A DNA stretch of 64,000 nt from a virus: the IMG/VR virus record IMGVR_UViG_3300034039_000011, positions 1 to 64,000 of that record. The stretch is one strand, 5' to 3'. The position numbers and the translations under genes were made by a program. The notes beneath the pieces were generated by a model. The model was not told the origin of the DNA, did not search any database, and saw only the letters and a list, made by a program, of their open reading frames with translations. Numbering within the stretch: the first letter of the stretch is position 1; each line of letters starts with the position of its first letter. Positions 26,616 to 34,119 of the stretch are shown here, piece by piece.

Positions 26616-27198
26616 TTTTCTGTTTTAATACTTTTTTTAAAGCGTTTAATTCTTTTCTTCTATTAGAATACATTTTCATACTAAAATGATGTATAATTGA
26701 AATTAAATCTTGAGTTAATTCTGTCTGGAAATCTTCTTCTTTAGTTAAATTAACAACTTCAATTTCAGTACCAAACATTTTAAATATGTATTCAAAATAG
26801 TTATAACCAAATCTCGCTAATCTATCTTTGTATGAAATAAATACTTTATTTACTTTATTTTCAACAACCAATTTAATAAGCTCGTTCAAGTCTTTTCTCG
26901 ATTCATTCATACCAGAAGCAATATCTTTAAAGACATAATCAACTTTATATCCGTTTGAAATTGCATATTCTTTCAATATTTGTTCTTGTTTATTTAAATC
27001 ATCTTTTTGTTTTGTATTTGAAACTCTACAATAAATTACATTATAACGATTTGCATCAGTTTCAATATTTTCTTCAAGCCAATAGAAATAAATGCCATTA
27101 ACTTTTTTAAATTTTACTTTACCTTTCTTACGTCTTTCATATAAGGCTTGATTTGATAAACCAAGTATCTTTTTAAATTCTTTAGATTTTACCCACAT
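26602..27198 (-). CDS. tnpA: IS607-family serine recombinase
   Basis: A 198-residue transposase. Residues ~1-45 are a MerR-like helix-turn-helix (MWVKSKEFKKILGLSNQALY, then a wing ending YFYWLEE). The resolvase catalytic domain follows: YCRVSNTKQKDDL with the nucleophilic Ser near residue 60, a 'DIASGMNESRKDL' loop, and SYKDRLARFGY near residue 125 with the active-site arginines. Length and layout are standard for IS607 TnpA, where the HTH precedes rather than follows the catalytic domain. It appears intact. Confidence 0.92.
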   Translation of the reverse strand: MWVKSKEFKKILGLSNQALYERRKKGKVKFKKVNGIYFYWLEENIETDANRYNVIYCRVSNTKQKDDLNKQEQILKEYAISNGYKVDYVFKDIASGMNESRKDLNELIKLVVENKVNKVFISYKDRLARFGYNYFEYIFKMFGTEIEVVNLTKEEDFQTELTQDLISIIHHFSMKMYSNRRKELNALKKVLKQKSENN

Positions 27199-27300
27199 AA
27201 AATTTATTTCCTTTTTATTATATAAATATATATATATTAAAGAAAATTATTTTTTTTATGATTTTTATGTTAAATTATTGTCAATTTATAATATTAAAAA

Positions 27301-29439
27301 TTATAATAAACCTTTTATAATATTTTTTTCTTTTATTGATTTGTTTTCTTTTGTTTGAAGGAATGTTATCGGGTTTGTTTTGCTTGCATCAATTATCATT
27401 CTTGAATTATCAAATATAATATCTTCAAATACAACACCATCTTTACCAAATCTGGATTTTAAAACCGCTAATGTTGCTGTATTATATTCTTTTTGTTCCA
27501 ATGTCTTGGCTATTGATAATAAGAAATGTCCTATTTGTCCTTTTTTTATTGAACCACCCATTTGATTAGATTGCACCACATCTGAAGTTATGGATGATCT
27601 ATTTCCTTGTACGGCTGTCCAACCAGCTATATCAAAATCAGATAATAAACTTTCAAATTCTCTCATCACACTCCCTTCTCCAGAATATTCATCTTTAAAA
27701 TCTTTTGATGGTGATACACAATCAATATAATCCAACACAATCATATCTGGTTTAAATCCTTTTGAAATCAATCTCCTAATCAATTGTCTTATGTTGTTTA
27801 TAGTTACCCTATCACTTGGCATTTTTTTAAGCACTATATTACCTGGTTGTGCTTTCATTAAATTTACAACTTCAATTATTTCGTCCCTATGATTTGATAA
27901 TTCTAATAATTCATATTTACCACCCATCCAACAAGCATAATGTTTTCTTTGAATTTCGGTTAATTTATCTTCAAAAAATACTTGCAATACATTCTTACCA
28001 TTATTTTTACAAGAATTTGCTATTTTAGTTAGCATGGTTGTATTATGTGTTACTATAAAATCATCTGTAAGATATAGTTTTTCCTCATCATCAATAGATA
28101 TGCAAACACACTCTTTTTCTTTATCCAGTAACTCTACTTTTACAATTTTACGCATATTAAATTCATCAACCCCAGAACCATAATATTCAATTTTGTTATA
28201 CATGTAAGAATCTCTAAATACTAATTTTAGTAATTTTTTATATGAAAGTGTATCTTCAACTAACACAATCCCACCCATAGAATTTACCATATTTACGAAA
28301 AAATTGTATGTTTCATCTGATAATGAATTATCAATATATATTTCATCACCATTTTTATATTGCTCAATAAAACCTTTAACCAATTCTATTTTTTCATCTA
28401 AAGATAAGTTATGTGATATTATATACGATTCTGGAAAATCATATCCGTTTAATGCAATATGTTTACCCAGACTTTCATAAAATTCTTTACTTCCATTACT
28501 TATATTATGTTCTTTTAATGATATATTTGTACATAATGGTATAAATAATTCTTTATTTTCATTTAATAATGATATAATTTCTTCAGTATTGATTACCACA
28601 TATTTACCATCTAAATAAACTTTCCATAAATGAGAAATATCACATTCTGTTGAGGAATTATCATTAAAAATTATTTTACATACTTTTCTTTTACCTTGAG
28701 GAAAAATACCATTTATTTTTGATATTTTATTTCTTGGTGTTATTATTTTATCACCTATTTTTAATTTTCCAATTTCTTCCCAACCATTTATTGTCATTAC
28801 TTTACGGTTTAATGGTTGAGCTTTACCTACACCGAATGGTGCTAATATTATGCCAAGCTCCCCTTTGCTTAAACCGCCGTTCATTATTTCATCCAAACCT
28901 TTAATTCCTGTTGGTATAGGATCTCTATAATCATCTCTTAACGCATCTTCTGGATTTTCAAAAACGGATTTTGTATCATTTTTATCTTCACCAATCTCTA
29001 AAAATTTCTTAAATTCATTTTCTATAATATCTATATTATTAACTTCACCACTATCTATTAATTTATTTAATTTTATTGATAATTTTTTTGCTTCTTGTTC
29101 TTTGCAAAATCTAATGGCTAATTTTTTAATAATTTCACCATCATTTAATTTGGTGTTTTTTATTTTTAAAATTGTTGATTTTATTATTCCCTTAACACTT
29201 TCTTTTTTTGCCTTTGATAATAATCTTATTTCTAGTGAACCAATATCTGGGATTGTCCCATCTTCATCAAAAGCATTTTTAATTTCTCTAACAATAATTC
29301 TTAAAACATCTATATCAAAATAGTTTGGTTTTAAAATATCTAATATTGTTTCTGCAAATTTATAATCAGTTAGGATTTGTAATATTAATCTATACTGATA
29401 ATCAACACCTAAATAACCCAGATTTTTATTTTCAGACAT
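27301..29439 (-). CDS. dnaB: Replicative DnaB-type helicase with intein in Walker A
   Basis: A 712-residue protein that reduces to ~452 residues without its 260-residue intein, the usual size of DnaB/T4 gp41 helicases. The N-terminal ~150 residues are the helical primase-interacting domain. The P-loop FGVGK ends at residue 206 and continues with Thr467. Walker B (MIVLDYIDCVSP) is near 566-575 and the Q/R motif (GWTAVQGNRSS) near 610. The C-terminus (LAVLKSRFGKDGVVFEDIIF) matches the RecA-fold end of DnaB helicases. It should unwind DNA at the fork with the window's family B polymerase. The MazG-like gene lies 27 bp upstream on the same strand. Confidence 0.93.
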   Translation of the reverse strand: MSENKNLGYLGVDYQYRLILQILTDYKFAETILDILKPNYFDIDVLRIIVREIKNAFDEDGTIPDIGSLEIRLLSKAKKESVKGIIKSTILKIKNTKLNDGEIIKKLAIRFCKEQEAKKLSIKLNKLIDSGEVNNIDIIENEFKKFLEIGEDKNDTKSVFENPEDALRDDYRDPIPTGIKGLDEIMNGGLSKGELGIILAPFGVGKAQPLNRKVMTINGWEEIGKLKIGDKIITPRNKISKINGIFPQGKRKVCKIIFNDNSSTECDISHLWKVYLDGKYVVINTEEIISLLNENKELFIPLCTNISLKEHNISNGSKEFYESLGKHIALNGYDFPESYIISHNLSLDEKIELVKGFIEQYKNGDEIYIDNSLSDETYNFFVNMVNSMGGIVLVEDTLSYKKLLKLVFRDSYMYNKIEYYGSGVDEFNMRKIVKVELLDKEKECVCISIDDEEKLYLTDDFIVTHNTTMLTKIANSCKNNGKNVLQVFFEDKLTEIQRKHYACWMGGKYELLELSNHRDEIIEVVNLMKAQPGNIVLKKMPSDRVTINNIRQLIRRLISKGFKPDMIVLDYIDCVSPSKDFKDEYSGEGSVMREFESLLSDFDIAGWTAVQGNRSSITSDVVQSNQMGGSIKKGQIGHFLLSIAKTLEQKEYNTATLAVLKSRFGKDGVVFEDIIFDNSRMIIDASKTNPITFLQTKENKSIKEKNIIKGLL
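28042..28821 (-). other. Class 3-type intein in DnaB helicase
   Basis: Residues 207-466. The first residue is Ala (AQPLNRKVMTINGWEEIGKL), not Cys or Ser, and the intein ends FIVTHN before Thr467. Block B has His-x-Trp (CDISHLWKV), block F has Cys (CVCISIDD) and block G has Thr before His-Asn. This Trp-Cys-Thr set is the mark of class 3 inteins, in which the block F Cys starts splicing. The central region (EKIELVKGFIEQYKNGDE, then a stretch ending NSMGG) looks like an eroded LAGLIDADG endonuclease. Confidence 0.85.
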
Positions 29440-29466
29440 ATTTTTTTTATTAAAAATACAATTTTT

Positions 29467-29769
29467 TTAATTGCTTTTTATAAAAACTCCATTAATTATT
29501 TTTCCATTTCTTTTTTTAATTATTTCATAAGCATAATTGATGCATTCTTCAATTGACATACCTTTTAATTCTGCCAATGATGTTAGAACTACAACACAAT
29601 CTCCAATAGCATCTTTAAATGCCTCATCATCATTTTTTAAAATTGATTCGGCAAGTTCTCCACATTCTTCAAGCAATTTAACATATTGTGTTTTAATGTC
29701 TGATTTTTCTAAAATATTTTTTTCTTTTAACCAATCTTTAATTGGTTTAAATTCATTTTTCAATTTCAT
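29467..29769 (-). CDS. MazG-like nucleotide pyrophosphohydrolase
   Basis: A 100-residue all-alpha protein. The motif KLLEECGELAESI (residues ~29-41) followed by AIGDCVVVLTSLAELKG gives the EExxE...D metal-binding pattern of the MazG/dUTPase-like family. Such enzymes hydrolyse nucleoside triphosphates to monophosphates; in phages they are proposed to clean the nucleotide pool or change ppGpp levels. Length fits a single-domain phage MazG. It lies between dnaB and a methyltransferase gene on the same strand and is probably co-transcribed with both. Confidence 0.82.
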   Translation of the reverse strand: MKLKNEFKPIKDWLKEKNILEKSDIKTQYVKLLEECGELAESILKNDDEAFKDAIGDCVVVLTSLAELKGMSIEECINYAYEIIKKRNGKIINGVFIKSN

Positions 29770-29786
29770 GGTATTAGTTTTTTTAA

Positions 29787-30602
29787 TTAAACAAAATCAA
29801 TTTCTTTTTGAATATTAGATAATCTATTTTTTATGAAATTACAATAATTTTCAGATATTTCTATACCTATCCATCTTCTCCCAAGTTTTTCTGCAGATAA
29901 TGCAGTTGTTCCACTCCCCATGAATATATCTAATATTAAATCATTTTTATATGATAAGCCTTTTATTATATTATTTGGTATATCTAAACTAAAATTTGCT
30001 TTTGTTAATTTTCTGGTTTCGGGACGATAATATATTTTTCCGCTAACAAGATTAACAAATTCTTCTTTTTCTATATCAGATTCCCCTTTATATGTCTTTT
30101 TCCAAACCTCATTGTATCCAATTAATACACATTCTTTTGGATTATATATGTATGGAGCTGATGCTGACAAATAACTCCCCCATGCTGTATATTTAACTCT
30201 TTGAGGGTGTTTTTCTTCTAAATCTATAATTGTATTATAATTTAATCCAACATCTTTTATTATTTGATAATATTCGCATAATAAAGAAATCCTTTTATTA
30301 TTATCATGTTTAATCTTAACTTCATAAGGAATGTTTATCGCAAATCTACCACATTTTTTTAATTTTTTCTTTAATGTTGATAACGTTTTTTTTATAAAAA
30401 AAATATATTCATCCAATTTCATTTTATCATCCCAAGAATCATAATCTATACCAACATTATAAGGCGGTGATGTTATCATTAAATCAATTGATTCATCATC
30501 AAAAGTATTTAAAACTTCTAAACAATCTCCATTATATAAAATACCATTTTCTGTTTCAAAAAATCTATTTTTTTTAGGAAAAAAATTTTTCCAATTTTTC
30601 AT
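29787..30602 (-). CDS. DNA methyltransferase (TSPPY type), copy 2 of a tandem pair
   Basis: A 271-residue amino-methyltransferase. The catalytic motif IV is TSPPYNVGIDYDSW near residue 44, and the SAM-binding motif I lies at the C-terminal side (LDIFMGSGTTALSAEKLGRR, ~residue 226), the beta-class order. Enzymes with SPPY make N4-methylcytosine or N6-methyladenine; the base cannot be told here. The first 30 residues (FETENGILYNGDCLEVL) are nearly the same as those of the upstream gene, so they are paralogues. Its ATG overlaps the stop of the upstream copy by 4 bp. No restriction nuclease is nearby, so genome protection is the likely role. Confidence 0.9.
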   Translation of the reverse strand: MKNWKNFFPKKNRFFETENGILYNGDCLEVLNTFDDESIDLMITSPPYNVGIDYDSWDDKMKLDEYIFFIKKTLSTLKKKLKKCGRFAINIPYEVKIKHDNNKRISLLCEYYQIIKDVGLNYNTIIDLEEKHPQRVKYTAWGSYLSASAPYIYNPKECVLIGYNEVWKKTYKGESDIEKEEFVNLVSGKIYYRPETRKLTKANFSLDIPNNIIKGLSYKNDLILDIFMGSGTTALSAEKLGRRWIGIEISENYCNFIKNRLSNIQKEIDFV

Positions 30603-31462
30603 AAATTTAATGATTTTTGTATATTAGACAATCTGTTTTTGGTTATATCACAATATTCATAACTAATATCAGAACCTAACCATCTCCTATTTAAAATTTC
30701 ACATTGTTTAGCAACAGTCCCGCTTCCCATGAAAGGATCGAATACCAAATCATTTTCATTTGACCAAGAAATTATATGGTCATATGCCAATTGTTCAGGA
30801 AATGTGGCTGGATGTTGAAATGCAATATCATCTTTTTGACTAAAACCTTTCCCAACATTATATTTCCAAATGTTATATCTCATTCCATATTCAGACATAA
30901 TTCTTCTCTTCTTTTCTACCAATTTACCGTCTTTTGTTCTTATAGTATTTCTTCCCCAACTAGTTTGTCCAGCATATTTATTTTTTTTATCTTTTATTGG
31001 ATTAAATGTTTTTGGTTTTCCTTTGCTAAATATAAACATATATTCAAACACTTGATGGTATCTGTTGTGTGATGGTTTTGAAAATCCGTTTTTCGCATAA
31101 ATCATTGTATCATGTATATTTAAACCACATTTTTCTTTAAAATATAATGCTTGTTTAAAACTGCTGCCAGTTTCGCTACCTTTTATCGTAGCATCACCGA
31201 CAACCCACACAATAACACCACCATTTTTCAAAACTCTTGTTAATTCTTTTGCAATGTTTTTGAAAACATCAAAACACCATATTTCATCAATATTATTTTT
31301 ATAACTTCTCAATGAATCGTATGGTGGTGATGTAACAACTAAATCAATTGTATCTTCAGGGAAATTTTTCATTATTTCTAAGCAATCCCCACAGTATAAA
31401 ATACCATTTTCTGTTTCAAAATGACGATTTTCATAGTTAAATGATTTTTTCCAACCTTTCAT
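30599..31462 (-). CDS. DNA methyltransferase (TSPPY type), copy 1 of a tandem pair
   Basis: A 287-residue beta-class methyltransferase: TSPPYDSLRSY near residue 43 and FDPFMGSGTVAKQCEILNRR near residue 240. It shares the FETENGILYCGDCLEIM N-terminus and the C-terminal 'KNRLSNIQK' with the following paralogue, but the central recognition region (GSSFKQALYFKEKCGLN; TSWGRNTIRTKDGKL) is unrelated, so the two should modify different sites. The first gene of the pair; its leader overlaps the end of DUF4326 by none, with a 21-bp gap. Confidence 0.9.
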   Translation of the reverse strand: MKGWKKSFNYENRHFETENGILYCGDCLEIMKNFPEDTIDLVVTSPPYDSLRSYKNNIDEIWCFDVFKNIAKELTRVLKNGGVIVWVVGDATIKGSETGSSFKQALYFKEKCGLNIHDTMIYAKNGFSKPSHNRYHQVFEYMFIFSKGKPKTFNPIKDKKNKYAGQTSWGRNTIRTKDGKLVEKKRRIMSEYGMRYNIWKYNVGKGFSQKDDIAFQHPATFPEQLAYDHIISWSNENDLVFDPFMGSGTVAKQCEILNRRWLGSDISYEYCDITKNRLSNIQKSLNL

Positions 31463-31483
31463 AAATTTAATTTTTAAAAATTT

Positions 31484-31777
31484 TCACAAATATTTGTTTA
31501 TCAATTCTACAAGAATATCGCCATGACAAGGTTTTGGTTTGCACCAACAACCAAGTGTTTTGCCTTTTAGTTCATGAAGGTCTTTCAGAAGGTGCTTACC
31601 ATCTCCTTCTGTAATCCATTCTCTGTATTTCTCAATAGCTTCTTCTCTTGAAGATACGACGTATTCCGCTTTAGTCTTTTTATCTTTTATGTGGGTAAAC
31701 GGATTTCCCCACTTACTTGGTCTCCCAATATATACGTCGTACTTCTCTTTTTTGCAATGTACTACTTTTGTTTTCAT
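31484..31777 (-). CDS. DUF4326 protein
   Basis: A 97-residue protein with the three marks of DUF4326: VYIGRPSKWGNPF at ~16-28, a central basic helix (EAIEKYREWITEG), and LGCWCKPKPCHGDILVEL at the C-terminus. The family is widespread in phages and bacteria; its biochemical role is unknown to me, though the conserved Cys/His end suggests metal binding or catalysis. It lies among methyltransferase genes on the same strand. Base use is slightly more GC-rich than its neighbours. Confidence 0.88.
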   Translation of the reverse strand: MKTKVVHCKKEKYDVYIGRPSKWGNPFTHIKDKKTKAEYVVSSREEAIEKYREWITEGDGKHLLKDLHELKGKTLGCWCKPKPCHGDILVELINKYL

Positions 31778-31795
31778 AGAATTATAAAATTAAAT

Positions 31796-31855
31796 CTCTT
31801 GGTTAGGCATCGCCAGGATTCTGTTTTAATAATAAGACGACACTTCAGCCAAGAG
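31796..31855. other. Inverted repeat in methyltransferase-DUF4326 gap
   Basis: CTCTTGG (31796-31802) and CCAAGAG (31849-31855) are a perfect 7-bp inverted repeat enclosing 46 bases that include a small GGC-ATC-GCC dyad. It fills the 88-bp gap between the two genes and is noticeably GC-richer than other gaps. It might fold in the mRNA as a processing or regulatory element. It is not a convincing tRNA. Confidence 0.45.
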
Positions 31856-31865
31856 CTTGTGTTAT

Positions 31866-32393
31866 TTATTGTTTATTTATACTCTCAAATATTATATCTT
31901 TTGGTAACAGTTTCCAACAGAAATAACTTGTATTAAACCAGCATCCTGTTTTTGTTTCCTTACCTGGTGTCACGTCATAAAACTCAATTCTTCTGTCTAA
32001 AACAATAAGCTGTAAACCATACTTTCTATACAGTTTGTTTCTCTTTATCCCTTCAAGAGTTGTAATCGGAAGTAGCAGTGCGAATGGTTTGCCAAGTTCG
32101 TAACACCTTTCAAGAATCTTGTCTTTAATAGAATACGGAGGGTTGCTTATTATTATATCGAAATCATTTGGTTGATATTCAAAGAAGTCTTGTTTATAGT
32201 TTATATGTGTATGTATAACATCATTTCCGTTTTCTTTTAACAGCTTGACATAGTTTGAATCTTCAGTATCAAATGGACACCAAATTTTTGCATGTTTAGG
32301 AATATACTTTAGTAATGGAAATATAGCATAATCTGGTGTATATACTTCATCAGAAATTTCGTTTTTTGAATAGTTTATTAATGCTTGTTTCAT
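31866..32393 (-). CDS. Adenine-specific DNA methyltransferase-like protein (NPPY)
   Basis: A 175-residue protein with a short SAM-fold: a first strand at WCPFDTEDSNYVKLLKENG (~39-57, motif I region), HINYKQDFFE, and the catalytic IISNPPYSIKDKIL near residue 82. NPPY is typical of N6-adenine methyltransferases acting on DNA (or less often on protein or RNA). It is shorter than the tandem pair and unrelated to them. The opening DEVYTPDYAIFPLLKYI is common to small phage-encoded versions. It has a perfect host-type -7 box about 29 bp before its ATG, so it is probably the first gene of an early operon reading into DUF4326 and the pair. Confidence 0.8.
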   Translation of the reverse strand: MKQALINYSKNEISDEVYTPDYAIFPLLKYIPKHAKIWCPFDTEDSNYVKLLKENGNDVIHTHINYKQDFFEYQPNDFDIIISNPPYSIKDKILERCYELGKPFALLLPITTLEGIKRNKLYRKYGLQLIVLDRRIEFYDVTPGKETKTGCWFNTSYFCWKLLPKDIIFESINKQ

Positions 32394-32421
32394 AATATAT
32401 TTTTAAATTGGTTTACATTAT

Positions 32422-32429
32422 CAAATATA
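32422..32429 (-). promoter_or_regulatory. Host-type -7 box (TATATTTG)
   Basis: On the - strand TATATTTG is an exact fit to TAnnTTTG, about 29 bp before the methyltransferase ATG at 32393. The usual -33 TTG is not clear at the expected distance. Confidence 0.45.
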
Positions 32430-32450
32430 CAAAAAAAATAAGAATAAACA

Positions 32451-32798
32451 TCATTTATTTCTGTTTTTTTTAAAATTTTCAAGCAATCTTTCAATATTTT
32501 CTTTTCCAACAGAATTTGCTGAATGTACATTATATTCAGGCAAATCCAAATTATTGTCCAAACAATAATTAACTAACCATTTGGCACAATCATAACCAGT
32601 ATATTCCTTCCCATTTTTATAATCTCCCAAATCATGGTCAAAAGATATGAAATCTGGGAGACCATTCTTTTTTATATAATTAACAAATTCATCATAAGAT
32701 TTAGCCCAATAAACCTTATTTCTAATTGCTCTACTGAAAGGAATCCAATGATAAGGATCTCTCACATCATCAAGCCATAGTGTTACTTTTTTCTCCAT
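32451..32798 (-). CDS. cREC (cyclic-phosphate-processing receiver-like) domain protein
   Basis: A 115-residue receiver-like protein: TLWLDDVRDP at residues ~6-15, SFDHDLGDY near 52, then a GYDCAKWLVNYC helix and a VHSAN strand near 92. The DD...DHDLG pattern matches the receiver domain family named for cyclic-phosphate-processing systems linked to RNA repair. It may bind or hydrolyse a phosphate-containing ligand; the function in phages is not established. Its start overlaps the end of the next gene upstream by 29 bp, and that gene contains a second copy of the domain. Confidence 0.78.
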   Translation of the reverse strand: MEKKVTLWLDDVRDPYHWIPFSRAIRNKVYWAKSYDEFVNYIKKNGLPDFISFDHDLGDYKNGKEYTGYDCAKWLVNYCLDNNLDLPEYNVHSANSVGKENIERLLENFKKNRNK

Positions 32799-33720
32799 TC
32801 TCTTTTAACTTTGATAAGTTAATTAATAATTTTGAAAATCTATTACAAGAATCAATTATATCTTCATCTTTGTTTAAATCCATTCTTATTAAAAATGTTT
32901 GCAAACCACTTATAATTATTTCATCTGGATAATCCGATTTAAATGATTTAACTACCTCTCCAATATTAAAGTCTGAAATATTATATTCAAATGATTGTAG
33001 TTTATTTTTGTGAAAATGATATTCAAAAGAAACATCTTTTCTATCTAATCTTATTACACCATCACTAATTTGGGTATAAAAATAGTTTTTTAATTTTTCT
33101 TCTATCAACACAATACCATAATTTTTAAATAAATTTTTAATGTGATTTTTATAATGTTCTTCTTCACAATGAACATCCCATTCAGGTATTTCAATATTAT
33201 TTTTTATACAATATTTAATTAACCATACAGCACAATCGTAACCGTTTTTATTATCAATATTATTATTTGATAAATCATAATCAAATGAAACGTATTCAGG
33301 GATTCCATTGGTTTTTATATGATCGACAAATTGAGTATATGAATTAACCCAAACTACTGTATTAGTAAAAAATTTTGCTTTTTTATAATATCTTCTTGGA
33401 TTTATTTTATCATCCAACCATAAAGTTATATCTCTATTAATATCTTTATCTCCAATATTATTTCCATATTTTTTCTTATATGTTTCTTTTATTTCCAAAA
33501 CTTTTCCAAATAATTTATAATTATTTATTTTTGTTATGAATTTATAATTAAAACCTTTTCCATTACAATCCAAACACCTGATTCTTTCACCATCAACTAT
33601 GCGAATAAAACCATCACCATAACAAGTATGGCACATTTTTTCAAATGAATATTCTTCACCAGATATTTTTTTTCCAAAAGTTTTAAATAAAAATTTTGTT
33701 ATTGTGTTCAACATATACAT
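32770..33720 (-). CDS. Zinc-finger + cREC domain fusion protein
   Basis: A 316-residue protein in three parts. Residues ~28-56 have CHTCYGDGF and CLDCNGKGF, a pair of CxxCxGxG motifs like the DnaJ zinc finger. Residues ~97-205 repeat the cREC layout of the following gene (TLWLDDKINPRR, SFDYDLSNNN, GYDCAVWLIKYC, WDVHCEEEHY), though the second acidic motif reads DYDL rather than DHDL. The remaining ~110 residues, with 'VIRLDRKDVSFEYHFHKNKL', are not recognised. The tandem copies and gene overlap indicate duplication, with this copy gaining extra domains. Confidence 0.75.
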   Translation of the reverse strand: MYMLNTITKFLFKTFGKKISGEEYSFEKMCHTCYGDGFIRIVDGERIRCLDCNGKGFNYKFITKINNYKLFGKVLEIKETYKKKYGNNIGDKDINRDITLWLDDKINPRRYYKKAKFFTNTVVWVNSYTQFVDHIKTNGIPEYVSFDYDLSNNNIDNKNGYDCAVWLIKYCIKNNIEIPEWDVHCEEEHYKNHIKNLFKNYGIVLIEEKLKNYFYTQISDGVIRLDRKDVSFEYHFHKNKLQSFEYNISDFNIGEVVKSFKSDYPDEIIISGLQTFLIRMDLNKDEDIIDSCNRFSKLLINLSKLKENGEKSNTMA

Positions 33721-33725
33721 AAATA

Positions 33726-34019
33726 TTATAAACTAATTATTGAAAAACCTATATAATGTTTTATTAAAACTGTATCACCAATATTAAATTTTGAATATAA
33801 ACCAAAAGAAACTTTCATTTCAGAACCATCACTAAAAGCAAATTTGTGAACAGGTTCTCTATTATAAAAATAAATTGTCTCTTTATTAATAATAACCTCT
33901 TTAGTTATGGTATAAGATGATTCTTGTTTGCAAGATAAGATATTTAAGTATAATAAAATAAAAATATAAATAAAAATTTTAATATAAATAAATGTTTTAA
34001 TATATTTCATTGTTAACAT
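33726..34019 (-). CDS. Small predicted lipoprotein
   Basis: A 97-residue protein with a basic start (MKYIKTFIYIK), a hydrophobic stretch (IFIYIFILLYLNILSC) and a lipobox-like I-L-S-C with Lys-Gln after the Cys, so it should be a lipoprotein of the inner or outer membrane. The mature part is ~65 residues of beta type (VIIN..., FAFSDGSEMKVSFGLYS). The true start may be the second Met at 34010. Small phage lipoproteins often block superinfection or lysis timing; that is inference. An 8-bp dyad lies 20 bp upstream of the start. Confidence 0.6.
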   Translation of the reverse strand: MLTMKYIKTFIYIKIFIYIFILLYLNILSCKQESSYTITKEVIINKETIYFYNREPVHKFAFSDGSEMKVSFGLYSKFNIGDTVLIKHYIGFSIISL

Positions 34020-34038
34020 TTTTTCATATTATGTTTTA

Positions 34039-34057
34039 ATATTGTTGATAACAATAT
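34039..34057. promoter_or_regulatory. Perfect dyad upstream of lipoprotein gene
   Basis: ATATTGTT-GAT-AACAATAT is a perfect 8-bp inverted repeat with a 3-base centre, 20 bp before the lipoprotein ATG. It overlaps the place where a - strand -7 box (TATATTGT, a near match) would lie, so an operator role is possible. A second short dyad (TAAAC/GTTTA, 34057-34071) adjoins it. Confidence 0.45.
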
Positions 34058-34119
34058 AAACCTTTAGTTTATGTAAAAAATATCATTACAAATATATAAA
34101 AAATACCAATTTAAAATCA

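Larger units (their letters stand above)
25291..27230 (-). mobile_element. IS607-type transposon (tnpA serine recombinase + tnpB)
   Basis: Two overlapping - strand genes, a serine recombinase with a MerR-like N-terminus followed by tnpB, define the IS607 family. The element lies between the OmpA-domain gene (+) and dnaB (-) with no broken gene on either side. The left end must lie in the 26 bp between the OmpA stop and the tnpB stop; the right end is probably in the A/T-rich stretch before 27300. IS607 ends have no long terminal repeats, so the limits given are approximate. Confidence 0.8.

Noticed and set aside
31796-31855. A tRNA gene suggested by the 7-bp outer stem
   Set aside because: No anticodon arm or T-arm with the standard GTTC loop can be placed on either strand.
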